Positions 17,778-27,723 are shown, counted from the first letter of the stretch. The stretch is DNA of 64,000 nt from a bacterium (GCA_022763185.1 JALEGL010000014.1:248001-312000), one strand, 5' to 3'. Notes: a model not told the origin generated them from the letters alone. Program-made: numbers and translations.

Positions 17778-18674
17778 ATGGAGTTTCACGATTTAGAAGT
17801 ATTTGTGGTTGTAACACAAGAAAAAAGTTTTTCCCGAGCAGCAAAAAAAATCTTTAGAACACAGCCCGCTGTAAGTTTAGCAATTAGAAGATTAGAAGAA
17901 GAAATGGGAGGAGCTGTTTTTGACCGAGCCAGCAAAGAACCGATCTTAACAGACATAGGGCGTATTTTATATGAATATGCTAGAGAGTTACTAAACTTAA
18001 GAAATCAAGTTATACCTGCGGTTGAAGAGCTGAAAAGTTTAAAGCGAGGTATCATACGCATAGGTTCTAACGAAACAGGAGCCATATTTTTACTCCCACA
18101 CATTATAGAATACAGAAAACAGTTCCCAGATATAAAAGTTGAGGTGTTGCGGTTTAAATCTCGGATGATACCGGATGAAATCATGAAGAGAAACATAGAC
18201 TTGGGTATTATAGGCTATGACCCTAAAGATCCTCATCTATCAGCTCCTATTGTTTATGAAGATCATTTGTCATTGGTTGTTTACCCGTCACATAAGTTTG
18301 CAAAAAAGAAAAAAGTTAACATTAAAGATTTAGCGGGTGAAACATTTGCAGCCCATTTTGTAAGAGCAAGTTTTAGAGATCAGATTATCAGTTTATTTGA
18401 AAAAAAAGGAGTTCCGCTCAATATAGATGTTGAGTTACCTACGGTAGAAGCAATCAAGCAGTTTGTAGAAATGAAACAGGCTGTTGCGATGGTACCCAGT
18501 ATGTGTATAGAAAGTGAAGTTCGTTCAAAACGTTTAGTAGACGTAGAAGTTAGTGAGATTAAGGCGATCCAAAAAAAATTACGAGCAGTTCATATTAAAG
18601 GAAAAACCCATACCTCATTTGCTGCAAGAGCATTTATTTCAATTTTACAAAAAAATAAGGATATAAAGTTTTAA
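17778..18674 (+). CDS. LysR-family transcriptional regulator
   Basis: This 298-residue regulator has an N-terminal winged helix-turn-helix (residues 1-60: FVVVTQEKSFSRAAKKIF, then QPAVSLAIRRLEEEMGG) and a LysR substrate-binding domain from about residue 90 (RGIIRIGSNETGAIFLLPHI). The ligand is not evident. It is transcribed alone, toward the EamA transporter gene, and their ends overlap by 4 bases. Its usual target would be a divergent gene, here the AI-2E-like transporter 176 bases away, which is inference. The promoter geometry suggests a leaderless mRNA. Confidence 0.9.
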   Translation: MEFHDLEVFVVVTQEKSFSRAAKKIFRTQPAVSLAIRRLEEEMGGAVFDRASKEPILTDIGRILYEYARELLNLRNQVIPAVEELKSLKRGIIRIGSNETGAIFLLPHIIEYRKQFPDIKVEVLRFKSRMIPDEIMKRNIDLGIIGYDPKDPHLSAPIVYEDHLSLVVYPSHKFAKKKKVNIKDLAGETFAAHFVRASFRDQIISLFEKKGVPLNIDVELPTVEAIKQFVEMKQAVAMVPSMCIESEVRSKRLVDVEVSEIKAIQKKLRAVHIKGKTHTSFAARAFISILQKNKDIKF

Positions 18675-19564
18675 GCTTTTTGGTTTATATTGCTTGATTT
18701 GGATTTTCTAGCATTGACTTTTGCAGTAAATACACCGCAAGCAATAATAATCGATGCTCCAAGCAAAGCCCATACATCGGGTCTGTCCTTGAAAATAGTT
18801 ATTCCAAAGAAATAGCCAAATACAGGGCTAGTGTAGCTGAATAATGCTAATGTACTGGCTTTTTCAAGTCTTAAAGCGTAAGTCATGGAGATTTGTGCAA
18901 ATAATGCAGATATACCTGATAGGCATAAGTATATCCAAACCCTTGTTGATAAGGGGTTCCAGTAGTATAGAGCTGTTGGTAATGTGAAAAGCGTAGAGAA
19001 AAAAACAAAATAAAAAACGATGGTGAGCGGGTTGTCGCTTTGTCTGAGCTTTCTAATGACAAGAGATATGATTGCAACACCAATTGCTGTACTTAAAGCA
19101 GAAAGAGAAGGAATTAAATTAAAGCTAAGGCTTGGTTTTATAATTAAACTTAAACCTAGTAAGAAAAAAGGAATCATCCAAAAAACAAAAGAATGCGATT
19201 TTTCTTGAGCAATCCAAGGGGATAAAAATGCCACAAACAAAGGAGATGTCGAGACCAGAACCATAACGTCACCCAATGGCAAGTTCATGACAGCAAAAAT
19301 GAAAAACTGCAATTGAATAGCGCCATATAAACCGCGTAAAAAAAGTAATTTGCGCTTGGTTCCCCATAAAGACAGGCCTTGATGCTTGGCAATAGCATAA
19401 AGAATAGGAATTGGAATGATGGAGCGAAAAAAAACCGCCTGAAAATGATTGGCTTCATCACTTGCTAACTTGATGCAAGTTGAGGTTATCACAAAAAGAA
19501 ACACGGATATAATTTTCCAAAATATACCTGAGTGAATAAAGTACACGCCTCTTTGTACGCGCAT
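18671..19564 (-). CDS. EamA/DMT-family transporter
   Basis: This drug/metabolite transporter has about ten hydrophobic segments in two EamA repeats. The first ends with LPLGDVMVLVSTSPLFVAFLSPWI and the second with EKASTLALFSYTSPVFGYFFGI, both typical of the family. From the ATG at 19564 it is 297 residues, the usual length. The longer frame from 19624 would overlap the divergent peptidase gene and adds a non-hydrophobic tail, so I chose the internal start. Substrate is unknown; metabolite or amino-acid efflux is the usual role. Confidence 0.85.
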   Translation of the reverse strand: MRVQRGVYFIHSGIFWKIISVFLFVITSTCIKLASDEANHFQAVFFRSIIPIPILYAIAKHQGLSLWGTKRKLLFLRGLYGAIQLQFFIFAVMNLPLGDVMVLVSTSPLFVAFLSPWIAQEKSHSFVFWMIPFFLLGLSLIIKPSLSFNLIPSLSALSTAIGVAIISLVIRKLRQSDNPLTIVFYFVFFSTLFTLPTALYYWNPLSTRVWIYLCLSGISALFAQISMTYALRLEKASTLALFSYTSPVFGYFFGITIFKDRPDVWALLGASIIIACGVFTAKVNARKSKSSNINQKA

Positions 19565-19604
19565 TTGATCAAAATGACGAGATAAGTTTGTCGTTTTTAG
19601 TTTT

Positions 19605-20948
19605 ATGCAGTATGAAAAGTACATGTTAAATACGAATATTCCAAAGTATTTTAAGCAGCGCCGTCAGCAACTGGTTGATTCTATTGATGAAGGTGTTTTT
19701 GTATTTCCATCGGTTCAAGAGGGTAAGGGGGCCGTGATTAATTATCTTTACCGTCAGGACAGTAGTTTTTATTATTTATCAGGGTTTGATGAAGCAGATG
19801 CGTGCATTGTTATTGTCAAAACTAAAAATCAGCATAAATTTATTGTTTTTGCCCAAGATAGAGATCCTAAAAAAGAGTTGTGGGATGGTGAGCGTTATGG
19901 CTTAAAAAGAATTAAAGAGATATTTTCTGCTGATGAAGTTTATCATTTGTCTGACTTAGAGCATGAGTTGCCAAAGGTATTATCCGGACATCAGCATGTA
20001 TATTATAGTTACGGCAAAGATGAATATTTTGATAAAAGAGTTTTTACTGCTTTAGAAAATCTACGCAAAGTGCAAGGCAGAAGTGGAAAGGGTTTGTTAA
20101 CTTTAAAAGATCCAGTTGAAGTCTTGGGTGAGCTTAGAGTGATTAAAAAAGCCGAAGAAATTGAAAAAATAAAACATGCTTGCAAAGCTTCTGTTGCTGG
20201 ACATAATGCAATTTTAAGTCAAGCTAAGCCTGGAATAACTGAAAGACAAGTGGAAGCTATTTTTGAATACACAATAAAGATGAATGGTTGTAGCAGAACA
20301 GGATATTCAAGTATTGTTGCTAGCGGTGCCAATGCAACCTGTTTACATTATGTCAGAAACAGTAATGAGCTTAAAGCGGGTGATTTATGTTTGGTTGATG
20401 CTGGTGGTGAACATGACTATTACTCTGCTGATATTACCAGAACATTTCCAGTCTCAGGAAAATTTAGCCAAGAACAAAAAGAAATTTATGAGGTGGTGTT
20501 AAAAGCACAAAAAGCGACGATTTCTGCTTTAAAGCCAGGCGTGCCGTATGAAAATAATTACAAAATTTCATGTGAAGTCATGACTCAAGGTTTAATAGAC
20601 TTGGGGATTTTGCAAGGAAGTTTAGAAGAAAATTTAGAAAAAATGACTATAAAAAAATTTTTTCCACATAATATAGGACATTGGTTAGGCGTAGATATTC
20701 ACGATGTTGGTATGTATTCAGATGAAAAGGGAAATTCTAGATCTCTACAAGATGGTATGTTTTTAACAGTTGAGCCGGGTTTATATTTTAACCCTGAAGA
20801 TGATTCTTATCCTGAACAATATAAAGGAATAGGTGTGAGAATTGAGGATGATATATTGATTACTGCTGATGGGCATGAAAATTTAACTGCAGGTGTTCCT
20901 AAAGAAGTTGAAGAAATTGAAGCCATTCGTCAAGAGGCAATAAAGTAA
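19605..20948 (+). CDS. pepP: Xaa-Pro aminopeptidase (aminopeptidase P)
   Basis: This 447-residue cytosolic metallopeptidase removes an N-terminal residue preceding proline. An AMP_N domain (about residues 10-140, with NYLYRQDSSFYYLSGFDEADA) is followed by the pita-bread domain. Dinuclear metal ligands are visible: LVDAGGEHDYYSADITRTFPV (two Asp), HNIGHWLGVDIHDVG (His), LTVEPGLYF (Glu) and GVRIEDDI (Glu). A second ATG at 19623 is possible. It is divergent from the EamA gene across about 40 bases and is followed 19 bases on by a methyltransferase gene in the same direction. Confidence 0.92.
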   Translation: MQYEKYMLNTNIPKYFKQRRQQLVDSIDEGVFVFPSVQEGKGAVINYLYRQDSSFYYLSGFDEADACIVIVKTKNQHKFIVFAQDRDPKKELWDGERYGLKRIKEIFSADEVYHLSDLEHELPKVLSGHQHVYYSYGKDEYFDKRVFTALENLRKVQGRSGKGLLTLKDPVEVLGELRVIKKAEEIEKIKHACKASVAGHNAILSQAKPGITERQVEAIFEYTIKMNGCSRTGYSSIVASGANATCLHYVRNSNELKAGDLCLVDAGGEHDYYSADITRTFPVSGKFSQEQKEIYEVVLKAQKATISALKPGVPYENNYKISCEVMTQGLIDLGILQGSLEENLEKMTIKKFFPHNIGHWLGVDIHDVGMYSDEKGNSRSLQDGMFLTVEPGLYFNPEDDSYPEQYKGIGVRIEDDILITADGHENLTAGVPKEVEEIEAIRQEAIK

Positions 20949-20967
20949 TTAGTGTTGATGAATAACA

Positions 20968-21762
20968 ATGTATAGCAAATATGAATTGTATGAAGCTTCA
21001 GTACAGGACCCTCAGGCTGAAGTTGATTTTTGGCAACAAGCAAGTCAAGAGTTGATTGGAAAACCAGCGCGCAGTATGCGCGAAGATTTTTGTGCAACTT
21101 TTTGGAATGCCGCTACATGGGTTAAACAGCATAAAGATAATACAGCCATAGCTGTTGATATCTCTAAAGATGTTCTCGACTATGGCAAAAAAAAACATTT
21201 TGATACACTTTCTTCTACTGAGCAAAGCCGTTTGCGTATTGTTCAAAATGATGTGATGAAAGTGAATGACCCAAAAGTTGACATGGTCACGGTGTCTAAT
21301 TTTTCAATTTTCTTTTTTAAAGAGCGTTTGAAACTATTGGCTTACTTGAAACAGGCTTTAGGTGTTCTCAATGATAAAGGGTTTATTTGTGTTGATGTTT
21401 TGGGGGGAACGCAGTCAGAAGATGATGATTATGAAGAACGAACATTTAAAGTTCCCAGAAGCAAAGAAGAAATAACCTATATATGGGAGCAAGAAGAGTA
21501 TAATCCTATAAGTCGAGAAACACGGTACTCGATTCATTATAAATTTAAAAATAAGAAAAAGCTTAAAAGAGCATTTACCTATGATTGGCGTATGTGGAGT
21601 ATCCCAGAATTAAAAGACTTAATGTTAGAGGCAGGCTTTAAGGATGTTGTTGTTTATTGGGAAGAGGACGATGAGGACGGTGAGGGCAGCGGTGTTTACT
21701 CGCAGCATGAAGATGCTGAAAATTGTGCTTCATGGATTGCTTACGTCATAGGCATTAAATAA
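20968..21762 (+). CDS. Class I SAM-dependent methyltransferase
   Basis: This 264-residue protein has a Rossmann-type methyltransferase core: REDFCATFWNAATW near residue 38 in place of the usual glycine-rich motif I, AIAVDISKDVLDYGKK (motif II), VDMVTVSNFSIFFF (motif IV), and ICVDVLGGTQSEDD. The family is often annotated only as a SAM methyltransferase, and no substrate is known to me. Acidic residues cluster in WEEDDEDGEGSG near the C-terminus. It probably shares a transcript with pepP and is followed by a strong terminator. Confidence 0.8.
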   Translation: MYSKYELYEASVQDPQAEVDFWQQASQELIGKPARSMREDFCATFWNAATWVKQHKDNTAIAVDISKDVLDYGKKKHFDTLSSTEQSRLRIVQNDVMKVNDPKVDMVTVSNFSIFFFKERLKLLAYLKQALGVLNDKGFICVDVLGGTQSEDDDYEERTFKVPRSKEEITYIWEQEEYNPISRETRYSIHYKFKNKKKLKRAFTYDWRMWSIPELKDLMLEAGFKDVVVYWEEDDEDGEGSGVYSQHEDAENCASWIAYVIGIK

Positions 21763-21776
21763 GATAATTACAGACT

Positions 21777-21813
21777 AAAAGACATACCGTACTATGGAAG
21801 TATGTCTTTTTTT
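21777..21813. terminator. Bidirectional intrinsic terminator
   Basis: An 11-base stem, AAAAGACATAC (21777-21787) with GTATGTCTTTT (21800-21810), closes a 12-base loop and runs into seven T on the plus strand. The minus strand also ends in a T-run. It separates the methyltransferase gene from the convergent lipoprotein gene. Confidence 0.85.
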
Positions 21814-21827
21814 GAATGAGTTTAAAT

Positions 21828-22256
21828 TTATTGGCATTTAAATTCCATAGTAACCAAGTAATTTTCACCTAATATAGTGTCGGTTGCAACACCACTCATA
21901 CCAACAACTTTCCCAGTGTTTTCACCGGATGAACTATCACTTGTAGTAAAAATACCTACACCAACAATTTCAGCAGCCTTACTTACTTTTTTGGCAGTAT
22001 TATAGCTTGTTTCGTCCATTTCACCAGTATACTCTTGTTTTTCAGAGACAACCGCGTAGCCTTTTTTCTCTTTCTTTTTGCAATAACGCTTAGCTTGCTT
22101 AAGGGCATTTTGTGCTCCTTGCTGTTTTGATTCAGCTTTGACTGAAACTTTATGCAAGTTATTGAGACCCGGTCGAACATCTTTATAACCAGCACATGAG
22201 CTTAAATTTGCCACGACCAGTAAAAAACCTAAAGTTAAATATATTTTATTCATCAT
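21828..22256 (-). CDS. Hypothetical lipoprotein
   Basis: This 142-residue protein starts with a signal segment and a lipobox ending at NLSSC, so it should be lipidated at Cys21 or so and sent to the cell envelope. The mature part has a lysine-rich helix (ESKQQGAQNALKQAKRYCKKKEKKG is the densest area, residues about 43-66), a YAVVSEKQEYTGEMDE strand region and a C-terminal LVTMEFKCQ. Two further cysteines might form a disulfide. I do not recognise the family. It is a single gene between the terminator and the suf operon end. Confidence 0.7.
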   Translation of the reverse strand: MMNKIYLTLGFLLVVANLSSCAGYKDVRPGLNNLHKVSVKAESKQQGAQNALKQAKRYCKKKEKKGYAVVSEKQEYTGEMDETSYNTAKKVSKAAEIVGVGIFTTSDSSSGENTGKVVGMSGVATDTILGENYLVTMEFKCQ

Positions 22257-22332
22257 TTCTCCTTGTATCTAAATTTATCAATTAATTTAGTAAAACAAAG
22301 TGAACTGAACATGAACATATTGTTTGCTAAAA

Positions 22333-22962
22333 CTACATTAAACCAAGCTCTAATTTAGCAGCTTCACTGATCATATCCTTATGCCAGGGAGGTTCCCAAG
22401 TTAGATCAATTTTAACATCTTTTACAGTTGGGACGCCTTTTGCTTTTTGTTCTATTTCAGCCGGTAAGGTTTCAGCAGCTGGACAATTAGGCGTGGTGAG
22501 TGTCATGGTGATGGTGGCAATATTGTCTTTATCAAGGCTGATATTGTAAATTAGACCTAGGTCATAGACGTTGACTGGAATTTCAGGATCGTAAACAGTT
22601 TTTAACTCCTCAACAATCAATTGTTCAAGTTCTTCATTATTAGAAGGGAGTTTTGGTTTGTTGGGGTTTTCAATGGCAAAACCTTCCATATTATCCTGTT
22701 GTTTCCAATCAACTTTTGCACCGTGTAAATTTTGAGCACTCTTTGCATCAATATAAGTGCTAAAGTTCTTGAATTGTATAACGACATCATCAGGTTTTTT
22801 TTGATGAGCTTCTTCAAGAGAAAAATAATACTTGAACTTGTCAATTAAGGTTTCTGTGATTTGGATACGCAAGACCATGGTCTCTTTATTTGACGCTTCA
22901 ATAAATGCGCATACTTTTTCTTTGGCAAGGTCGCTAAAACTTATATTAAGTGGGTTATTCAT
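22333..22962 (-). CDS. SufT-like protein: degenerate A-type domain fused to MIP18/DUF59
   Basis: This 209-residue protein has two parts. Residues 1-100 read like an A-type Fe-S carrier (HesB/SufA; ISFSDLAKEKVCAFIEA, then EGFAIENPNKPKL), but the conserved cysteines, including the CGC near the end, are absent. Residues about 108-209 are a MIP18/DUF59 domain: TVYDPEIPVNVYDLGLIYNI, TLTTPNCPAAETLP with its conserved cysteine, and LTWEPPWHKDMISEAAKLELGL. SufT-type DUF59 proteins help mature Fe-S proteins. It is the last gene of the suf operon, two bases after sufS. Confidence 0.88.
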   Translation of the reverse strand: MNNPLNISFSDLAKEKVCAFIEASNKETMVLRIQITETLIDKFKYYFSLEEAHQKKPDDVVIQFKNFSTYIDAKSAQNLHGAKVDWKQQDNMEGFAIENPNKPKLPSNNEELEQLIVEELKTVYDPEIPVNVYDLGLIYNISLDKDNIATITMTLTTPNCPAAETLPAEIEQKAKGVPTVKDVKIDLTWEPPWHKDMISEAAKLELGLM

Positions 22963-22964
22963 CG

Positions 22965-24203
22965 TTATCCTAACATTTTAATAGATTTGTTCAATGCATT
23001 GATAAAATAATCAACTTCTTCATGCGTATTGTACATGGCAAATGAGGCTCTACAGGTTGAAGAAATTTTAAAATGATCCATGATCGGTTGGGCGCAGTGG
23101 TGTCCAGACCTTACTGCAATTCCCATTTGATCCAGGAGCATGGCAATATCATTGGCATGAATGTCTTGATGATAAAAAGATAAAATCGATGCTTTATGTT
23201 CTGCTTGTCCTATAACTTTTATCCCTGAGATTTTTTTAATTTGCTCTTGAGCTGAATTCAATAGGCTTTGTTCATGCGCTTCTATAGTCTGGAGATTGTA
23301 TTGATTAAAATAATCTAAGGAAGCAGAAAAAGCAATGGCTCCCATGATATTGGGCGTACCAGCTTCAAAGCGTGCTGGAGCGTTTTTATAAGTTGATTCT
23401 AATGGGGTAACGTGATCAATCATTTCTCCACCTCCATGGAAGGGGGGGAGCGTGTTTAAAAGGTCTTCTTTGCCATACAGTGCTCCAAACCCTGTAGGGC
23501 CATAAAGTTTATGCGCTGAAAACATCAAAAAATCACAATTTATCTCTTGAACGTTTATTTTTTTATGAGCAATACTTTGTGCTGCATCTACAACAGTTAG
23601 CGCATTGTATTGGTGGGCAAGGTCAATCATCGCATCAATAGGATTAATGGTCCCTAAGGCATTGGATATATGAGAAAAAACAAGCAACTTGGTTTTATCA
23701 TTAAGCAATGTTTTATATATGTCCATATCCAACTCACCTAAATCATTAATAGGAATTACTCTGATTGTAGCTTTGTTGGCCTGAGCAAGCATTTGCCAAG
23801 GAACAATATTAGAGTGATGTTCCATTTCAGTCAGGATGATTTCATCCCCAGGATTGATTTTTGTAGCTAAAACATGGGCCAATAAATTACTGGCTTCCGT
23901 TACACCTCTGAGAAAAATAATTTCATTTTCAGATTGAGCATTAATCAAGTTTTGAATTTTTTTACGAGTAGCTTCTAACAATACTGTAGAACGTTGACTT
24001 AAGCTATGAATACCCCGGTGGACATTGGCATAATCATGTTTTAAAAAGTGACACAATTGATCAATCATGTGCTGAGGTTTTTGTGTTGAAGCAGCGTTAT
24101 CTAGATAGACCAAAGGTTTTGAATTGATGCTTTGATTAAGAATGGGAAAGTCTTTTCTAACTTGCTCAACATCAAATGTTTTTTTATCAACTGTTCTTTG
24201 CAT
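22965..24203 (-). CDS. sufS: Cysteine desulfurase SufS
   Basis: This 412-residue PLP enzyme takes sulfur from cysteine for Fe-S cluster assembly. The PLP lysine is Lys232 in FSAHKLYGPTGFGALYG. The catalytic cysteine, Cys370 in VRSGHHCAQP, is in the short group II loop typical of SufS, not the longer IscS loop. Histidine-rich EMEHHSNIVPW near residue 126 stacks on PLP. No SufE gene is present in the window, so the sulfur acceptor is either elsewhere or SufBCD itself. It lies 6 bases after sufD in the operon. Confidence 0.95.
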   Translation of the reverse strand: MQRTVDKKTFDVEQVRKDFPILNQSINSKPLVYLDNAASTQKPQHMIDQLCHFLKHDYANVHRGIHSLSQRSTVLLEATRKKIQNLINAQSENEIIFLRGVTEASNLLAHVLATKINPGDEIILTEMEHHSNIVPWQMLAQANKATIRVIPINDLGELDMDIYKTLLNDKTKLLVFSHISNALGTINPIDAMIDLAHQYNALTVVDAAQSIAHKKINVQEINCDFLMFSAHKLYGPTGFGALYGKEDLLNTLPPFHGGGEMIDHVTPLESTYKNAPARFEAGTPNIMGAIAFSASLDYFNQYNLQTIEAHEQSLLNSAQEQIKKISGIKVIGQAEHKASILSFYHQDIHANDIAMLLDQMGIAVRSGHHCAQPIMDHFKISSTCRASFAMYNTHEEVDYFINALNKSIKMLG

Positions 24204-24209
24204 GGGAAA

Positions 24210-25451
24210 TCAAGCTTTTTTAAAAAGGTTATCCAGTAAGTACGTGTTAATATAGCTTTGAACGAAGTCTACTTTACACTGCTCTGTGACTTCATTTGCA
24301 TAGGCTTGAATAAGTGCTAGTTTAGCATCATATTCTGAAAAACCCCGTGAACGTAAGTAAAATAACTGTTCCAGGTCAAGTTCACCCACAGTGGAACCAT
24401 GGGCACATTTTACATCATCGGCAAAAATTTCAAGCTGTGGGACTGAGTATGATGAGGCATCGTCCGATAACATCAGATTACGATTCATTTGTTTAGATTC
24501 TATTTTTTGAGCATCTTTTTCTACATAAATTTTTCCAGCAAAAGCAGCTTCCGCCGTATCATTTAAAATACCTTTAAATAATTCAGAGCTAAATGTATTA
24601 GCATGACCATGGTAGATATTGGTGTAGTGATCATGAAACTGCTTGTTTTTTGCAAAATATAAGCCTGACAAATTGGTTTGAGCGTTGTCTTGCAGCAGTT
24701 GAACAGAAGCATCTAATCTAGAGCGATAAGCGCCAAGAGAAAAATTAATAATGTTGCTTGTACTGTTTTTGTTTTGAAAAACATCAATACTACTCTGATG
24801 AATGGCTTGTTGTACATCGTCTTGAATACGAATCAGCGTGAGATGAGCATTGTCATCACAGTGAATGCTTAAGGTTTGGTTTTGAAAGTAATTATCTTGA
24901 GCGACTTGACCAGAAAAAAACTCTACAATAGTAACCTTGCTATTTTTACCAACATTGATTTTGTTTCTATTATTGATTGCAATCCTATTGCCATTAACAG
25001 AGTGCTGAATGACCAGAGTTTCCTCTACATTCGTGTTAGGCATGACATCAATTTGGTAACCTTGCCTTGAAAAAACACGATTGATGTCATGAAGCGTGTT
25101 CCATGTATGGGTTGTTTGTTGTTCATTTTTACATGCAATATCTTGTTCTTGGTCTTGATGAGTTTGCCCAAGTTTTAGTTGATCTTTATTATGAGTATTA
25201 TTAATTTTAAGTTGACCATTGATCAAGTGCGCATGAACGGGGTAGTCTGGCTTATACAATGGATCAGTCTGTAAAGAATCTTCCTTATCAACCAGATAAT
25301 TAAAAGCTTGGTAATCATTTTGCGATAGTTTATTGTATTTAAAGGCTTCAATTTTTTTATTAGGAAAGCCCTGTTCCATAAATTTTAACCATGCCTGTTC
25401 TTGATGGATGGTTAAAGCCTCTTTTTGTTTATATTGATCAATTATTGTCAC
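24210..25451 (-). CDS. sufD: Fe-S cluster assembly protein SufD
   Basis: This 413-residue scaffold component pairs with SufB and SufC. The C-terminal core shows the family hallmark VKCAHGSTVGELDLEQLFYLRSRG, in which the histidine corresponds to the conserved SufD histidine, and beta-helix repeats such as SSELFKGILNDTAEAAFAGKI. The N-terminal half is diverged, as usual, but keeps WLKFMEQGFPNKKIEAFKYN. It sits one base from sufC, so these genes are surely co-translated. Confidence 0.92.
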   Translation of the reverse strand: MTIIDQYKQKEALTIHQEQAWLKFMEQGFPNKKIEAFKYNKLSQNDYQAFNYLVDKEDSLQTDPLYKPDYPVHAHLINGQLKINNTHNKDQLKLGQTHQDQEQDIACKNEQQTTHTWNTLHDINRVFSRQGYQIDVMPNTNVEETLVIQHSVNGNRIAINNRNKINVGKNSKVTIVEFFSGQVAQDNYFQNQTLSIHCDDNAHLTLIRIQDDVQQAIHQSSIDVFQNKNSTSNIINFSLGAYRSRLDASVQLLQDNAQTNLSGLYFAKNKQFHDHYTNIYHGHANTFSSELFKGILNDTAEAAFAGKIYVEKDAQKIESKQMNRNLMLSDDASSYSVPQLEIFADDVKCAHGSTVGELDLEQLFYLRSRGFSEYDAKLALIQAYANEVTEQCKVDFVQSYINTYLLDNLFKKA

Positions 25452-25452
25452 G

Positions 25453-26226
25453 TTATACTCCAGGAAGAGAAACCGTTTTGCTACTGTCTTGGGTTAACCA
25501 AGCATAACCTTTTTCTTCTAGCTCTAAGGCCAGAGATTTATCGCCGGTTTTTATGATTTTACCATTGGCTAAAACGTGAACCACGTCAGGGACAATATAG
25601 TCCAACAAACGCTGGTAATGTGTGATCACCAGCATACTTCTGTCTTTGGATTTTAAACTATTAACACCTTGAGCGACCACTTTTAAGGCGTCAATATCTA
25701 GGCCTGAGTCTGTTTCATCTAAAACAGCAAAGTCTGGTTCGAGCATGGCCATTTGTAAAATCTCATTGCGTTTTTTTTCACCACCAGAGAAACCATCATT
25801 GACCGAGCGGTTTAACAAGTCTTTAGGCAAATCAAGTAATTCAGTTTTGCTTTTGAGAACTTTTAAAAAGTCTGCAGCATTGAGTTCTTCTTTGCCTTGT
25901 GCTTTCAATTTAGCATTGAGACAGGTTCTTAAAAAAACAGTATTTTTAATACCTGCAATAGCAACGGGGTATTGAAATGCTAAGAAAATACCCAGCCACG
26001 CCCGTTCTTCTGGCGCTAGATCATTGATGTTTTGTCCTTTGTATTCAATACTGCCTTGGGTTATCTCGTAGCCATCTTTGCCAGCTAAAACATAAGACAA
26101 GGTACTTTTTCCTGAACCATTGGGTCCCATAATAGCATGGACTTCTCCAGGTTTTATCTCTAGGTTAATCCCTTTTAAAATGTGTTTACCTTCAACTTCT
26201 ACATGTAAATTATTAATTTTAATCAT
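25453..26226 (-). CDS. sufC: Fe-S cluster assembly ATPase SufC
   Basis: This 257-residue soluble ABC-type ATPase drives the SufBCD scaffold. Walker A is MGPNGSGKSTLSYVLAG near residue 34, the signature is NDGFSGGEKKRNEILQMA, and Walker B is FAVLDETDSGLDIDAL. The wording with FSGGEKKRNEILQ and ETDSGLD is SufC-specific. The Q-loop region is IFLAFQYPVAIAG. It is between sufB and sufD, all in one minus-strand operon headed by the Rrf2 regulator. Confidence 0.95.
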   Translation of the reverse strand: MIKINNLHVEVEGKHILKGINLEIKPGEVHAIMGPNGSGKSTLSYVLAGKDGYEITQGSIEYKGQNINDLAPEERAWLGIFLAFQYPVAIAGIKNTVFLRTCLNAKLKAQGKEELNAADFLKVLKSKTELLDLPKDLLNRSVNDGFSGGEKKRNEILQMAMLEPDFAVLDETDSGLDIDALKVVAQGVNSLKSKDRSMLVITHYQRLLDYIVPDVVHVLANGKIIKTGDKSLALELEEKGYAWLTQDSSKTVSLPGV

Positions 26227-26249
26227 TGCTTTTCCTCAAAAATATAATG

Positions 26250-27713
26250 TTATCCTACGCTTCCTTCTAAACTAACTTCTAAAAGTTTTTTTGCTTCTAC
26301 AGCAAACTCCATAGGGAGCTCTTTAAATACGGACTCACAAAACCCATGGACAATCATTTTAACGGCTTGTTCGCCATCTAAACCTCTTTGTTGACAATAA
26401 AACAATTGATCTTCCCCAATTTTTGCGGTGGTGGCTTCATGTTCAACTTGTGTACTTGAGTTTTTGGTTTCTAAATAAGGGAAAGTGTGAGCACCACACT
26501 CATCACCAAGGAGTAAAGAGTCACATTGAGAGTAGTTTCTTGCATTTTTGGCATTTTTCATAACTTTAACCAAGCCCCTGTAGGAATTGTGACTTTTGCC
26601 TGCTGAAATACCTTTAGAAATGATGGTGCTTTTGCTGTTTTCACCAAGGTGAATCATTTTGGTTCCAGTATCGGCTTGTTGGTAATTGTTGGTTACGGCA
26701 ACTGAGTAAAACTCACCCACGGAGTTTTTGCCTTTTAATATACAGCTTGGGTATTTCCACGTGATGGCAGAGCCTGTTTCTACTTGCGTCCATGAAATTT
26801 TTGAAGCTTCACCAGCACAAATCCCTCGTTTGGTTACAAAATTATAAATGCCGCCTTTACCGTTTTTATCCCCAGGGTACCAGTTCTGTACGGTAGAATA
26901 TTTTATTTCGGACCTTTCTTTGGCAACCAACTCAACAACCGCAGCATGCAACTGATTTTCATCACGCATGGGAGCAGTACAGCCTTCAAGATAACTGACA
27001 TAAGAGTCATCATCAGCAATAATTAAGGTTCGTTCAAACTGCCCGGTATTCATGGCATTAATTCTAAAGTAAGTAGACAGTTCCATGGGACAGCGAACAC
27101 CCTTGGGTATATATACAAATGAACCATCAGAGAAAACAGCCGAGTTCAAAGCAGCGTAATAATTATCTGTATAAGGAACAACGGTTCCTAAATATTGTTT
27201 TATAAGTTCAGGGTGATCTTGGGCCGCTTCAGAAAAAGAGCAGAAAATAATTCCTTTTTCAGCCAGTTCTTTCTTATACGTTGTTGCAACTGAAACACTG
27301 TCAAAAACAGCATCAACAGCAACGTTTGCATTGGCAACCCCGGCCAATGCTGCGCGTTCATGTAGAGGAATTCCGAGTTTTTCATACATTTCTAAAAGCT
27401 CTGGATCCACTTCATCCAAGCTTTGTGGTTTTTCATCATTTGACTTAGGGGCAGAGTAATACACAATGTCTTGATAATTAATTTCGGGGATCTTTAAATT
27501 TTGCCAAGAGGGAACCGTTAATGTTTTCCAATGTTCAAAAGCCTTGAGACGCCAATCCAATAAAAATTGAGGTTCTTTTTTTATGGCAGATAATTTGGCT
27601 ATGGTCTCTTCATCAAGGCCTGGATCAAAAGAGTTTGCGGCGATATCAGACGAGAAACCGTACTTGTATTGAGATTGGGTTAGTTCTTTTATTTGGGCAT
27701 TATCATTAGACAT
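26250..27713 (-). CDS. sufB: Fe-S cluster assembly scaffold SufB
   Basis: This 487-residue protein is the main scaffold for new clusters. Family hallmarks are [37 protein letters not shown], the beta-helix core and the C-terminal [20 protein letters not shown] followed by [20 protein letters not shown], which carries conserved cysteines. Length agrees with bacterial SufB. The ATG at 27713 is preceded by AAGGAAG four bases upstream, one of the clearest ribosome sites in the operon. It starts 10 bases after the Rrf2 regulator gene ends. Confidence 0.95.
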   Translation of the reverse strand: MSNDNAQIKELTQSQYKYGFSSDIAANSFDPGLDEETIAKLSAIKKEPQFLLDWRLKAFEHWKTLTVPSWQNLKIPEINYQDIVYYSAPKSNDEKPQSLDEVDPELLEMYEKLGIPLHERAALAGVANANVAVDAVFDSVSVATTYKKELAEKGIIFCSFSEAAQDHPELIKQYLGTVVPYTDNYYAALNSAVFSDGSFVYIPKGVRCPMELSTYFRINAMNTGQFERTLIIADDDSYVSYLEGCTAPMRDENQLHAAVVELVAKERSEIKYSTVQNWYPGDKNGKGGIYNFVTKRGICAGEASKISWTQVETGSAITWKYPSCILKGKNSVGEFYSVAVTNNYQQADTGTKMIHLGENSKSTIISKGISAGKSHNSYRGLVKVMKNAKNARNYSQCDSLLLGDECGAHTFPYLETKNSSTQVEHEATTAKIGEDQLFYCQQRGLDGEQAVKMIVHGFCESVFKELPMEFAVEAKKLLEVSLEGSVG

Positions 27714-27723
27714 AAAACTTCCT

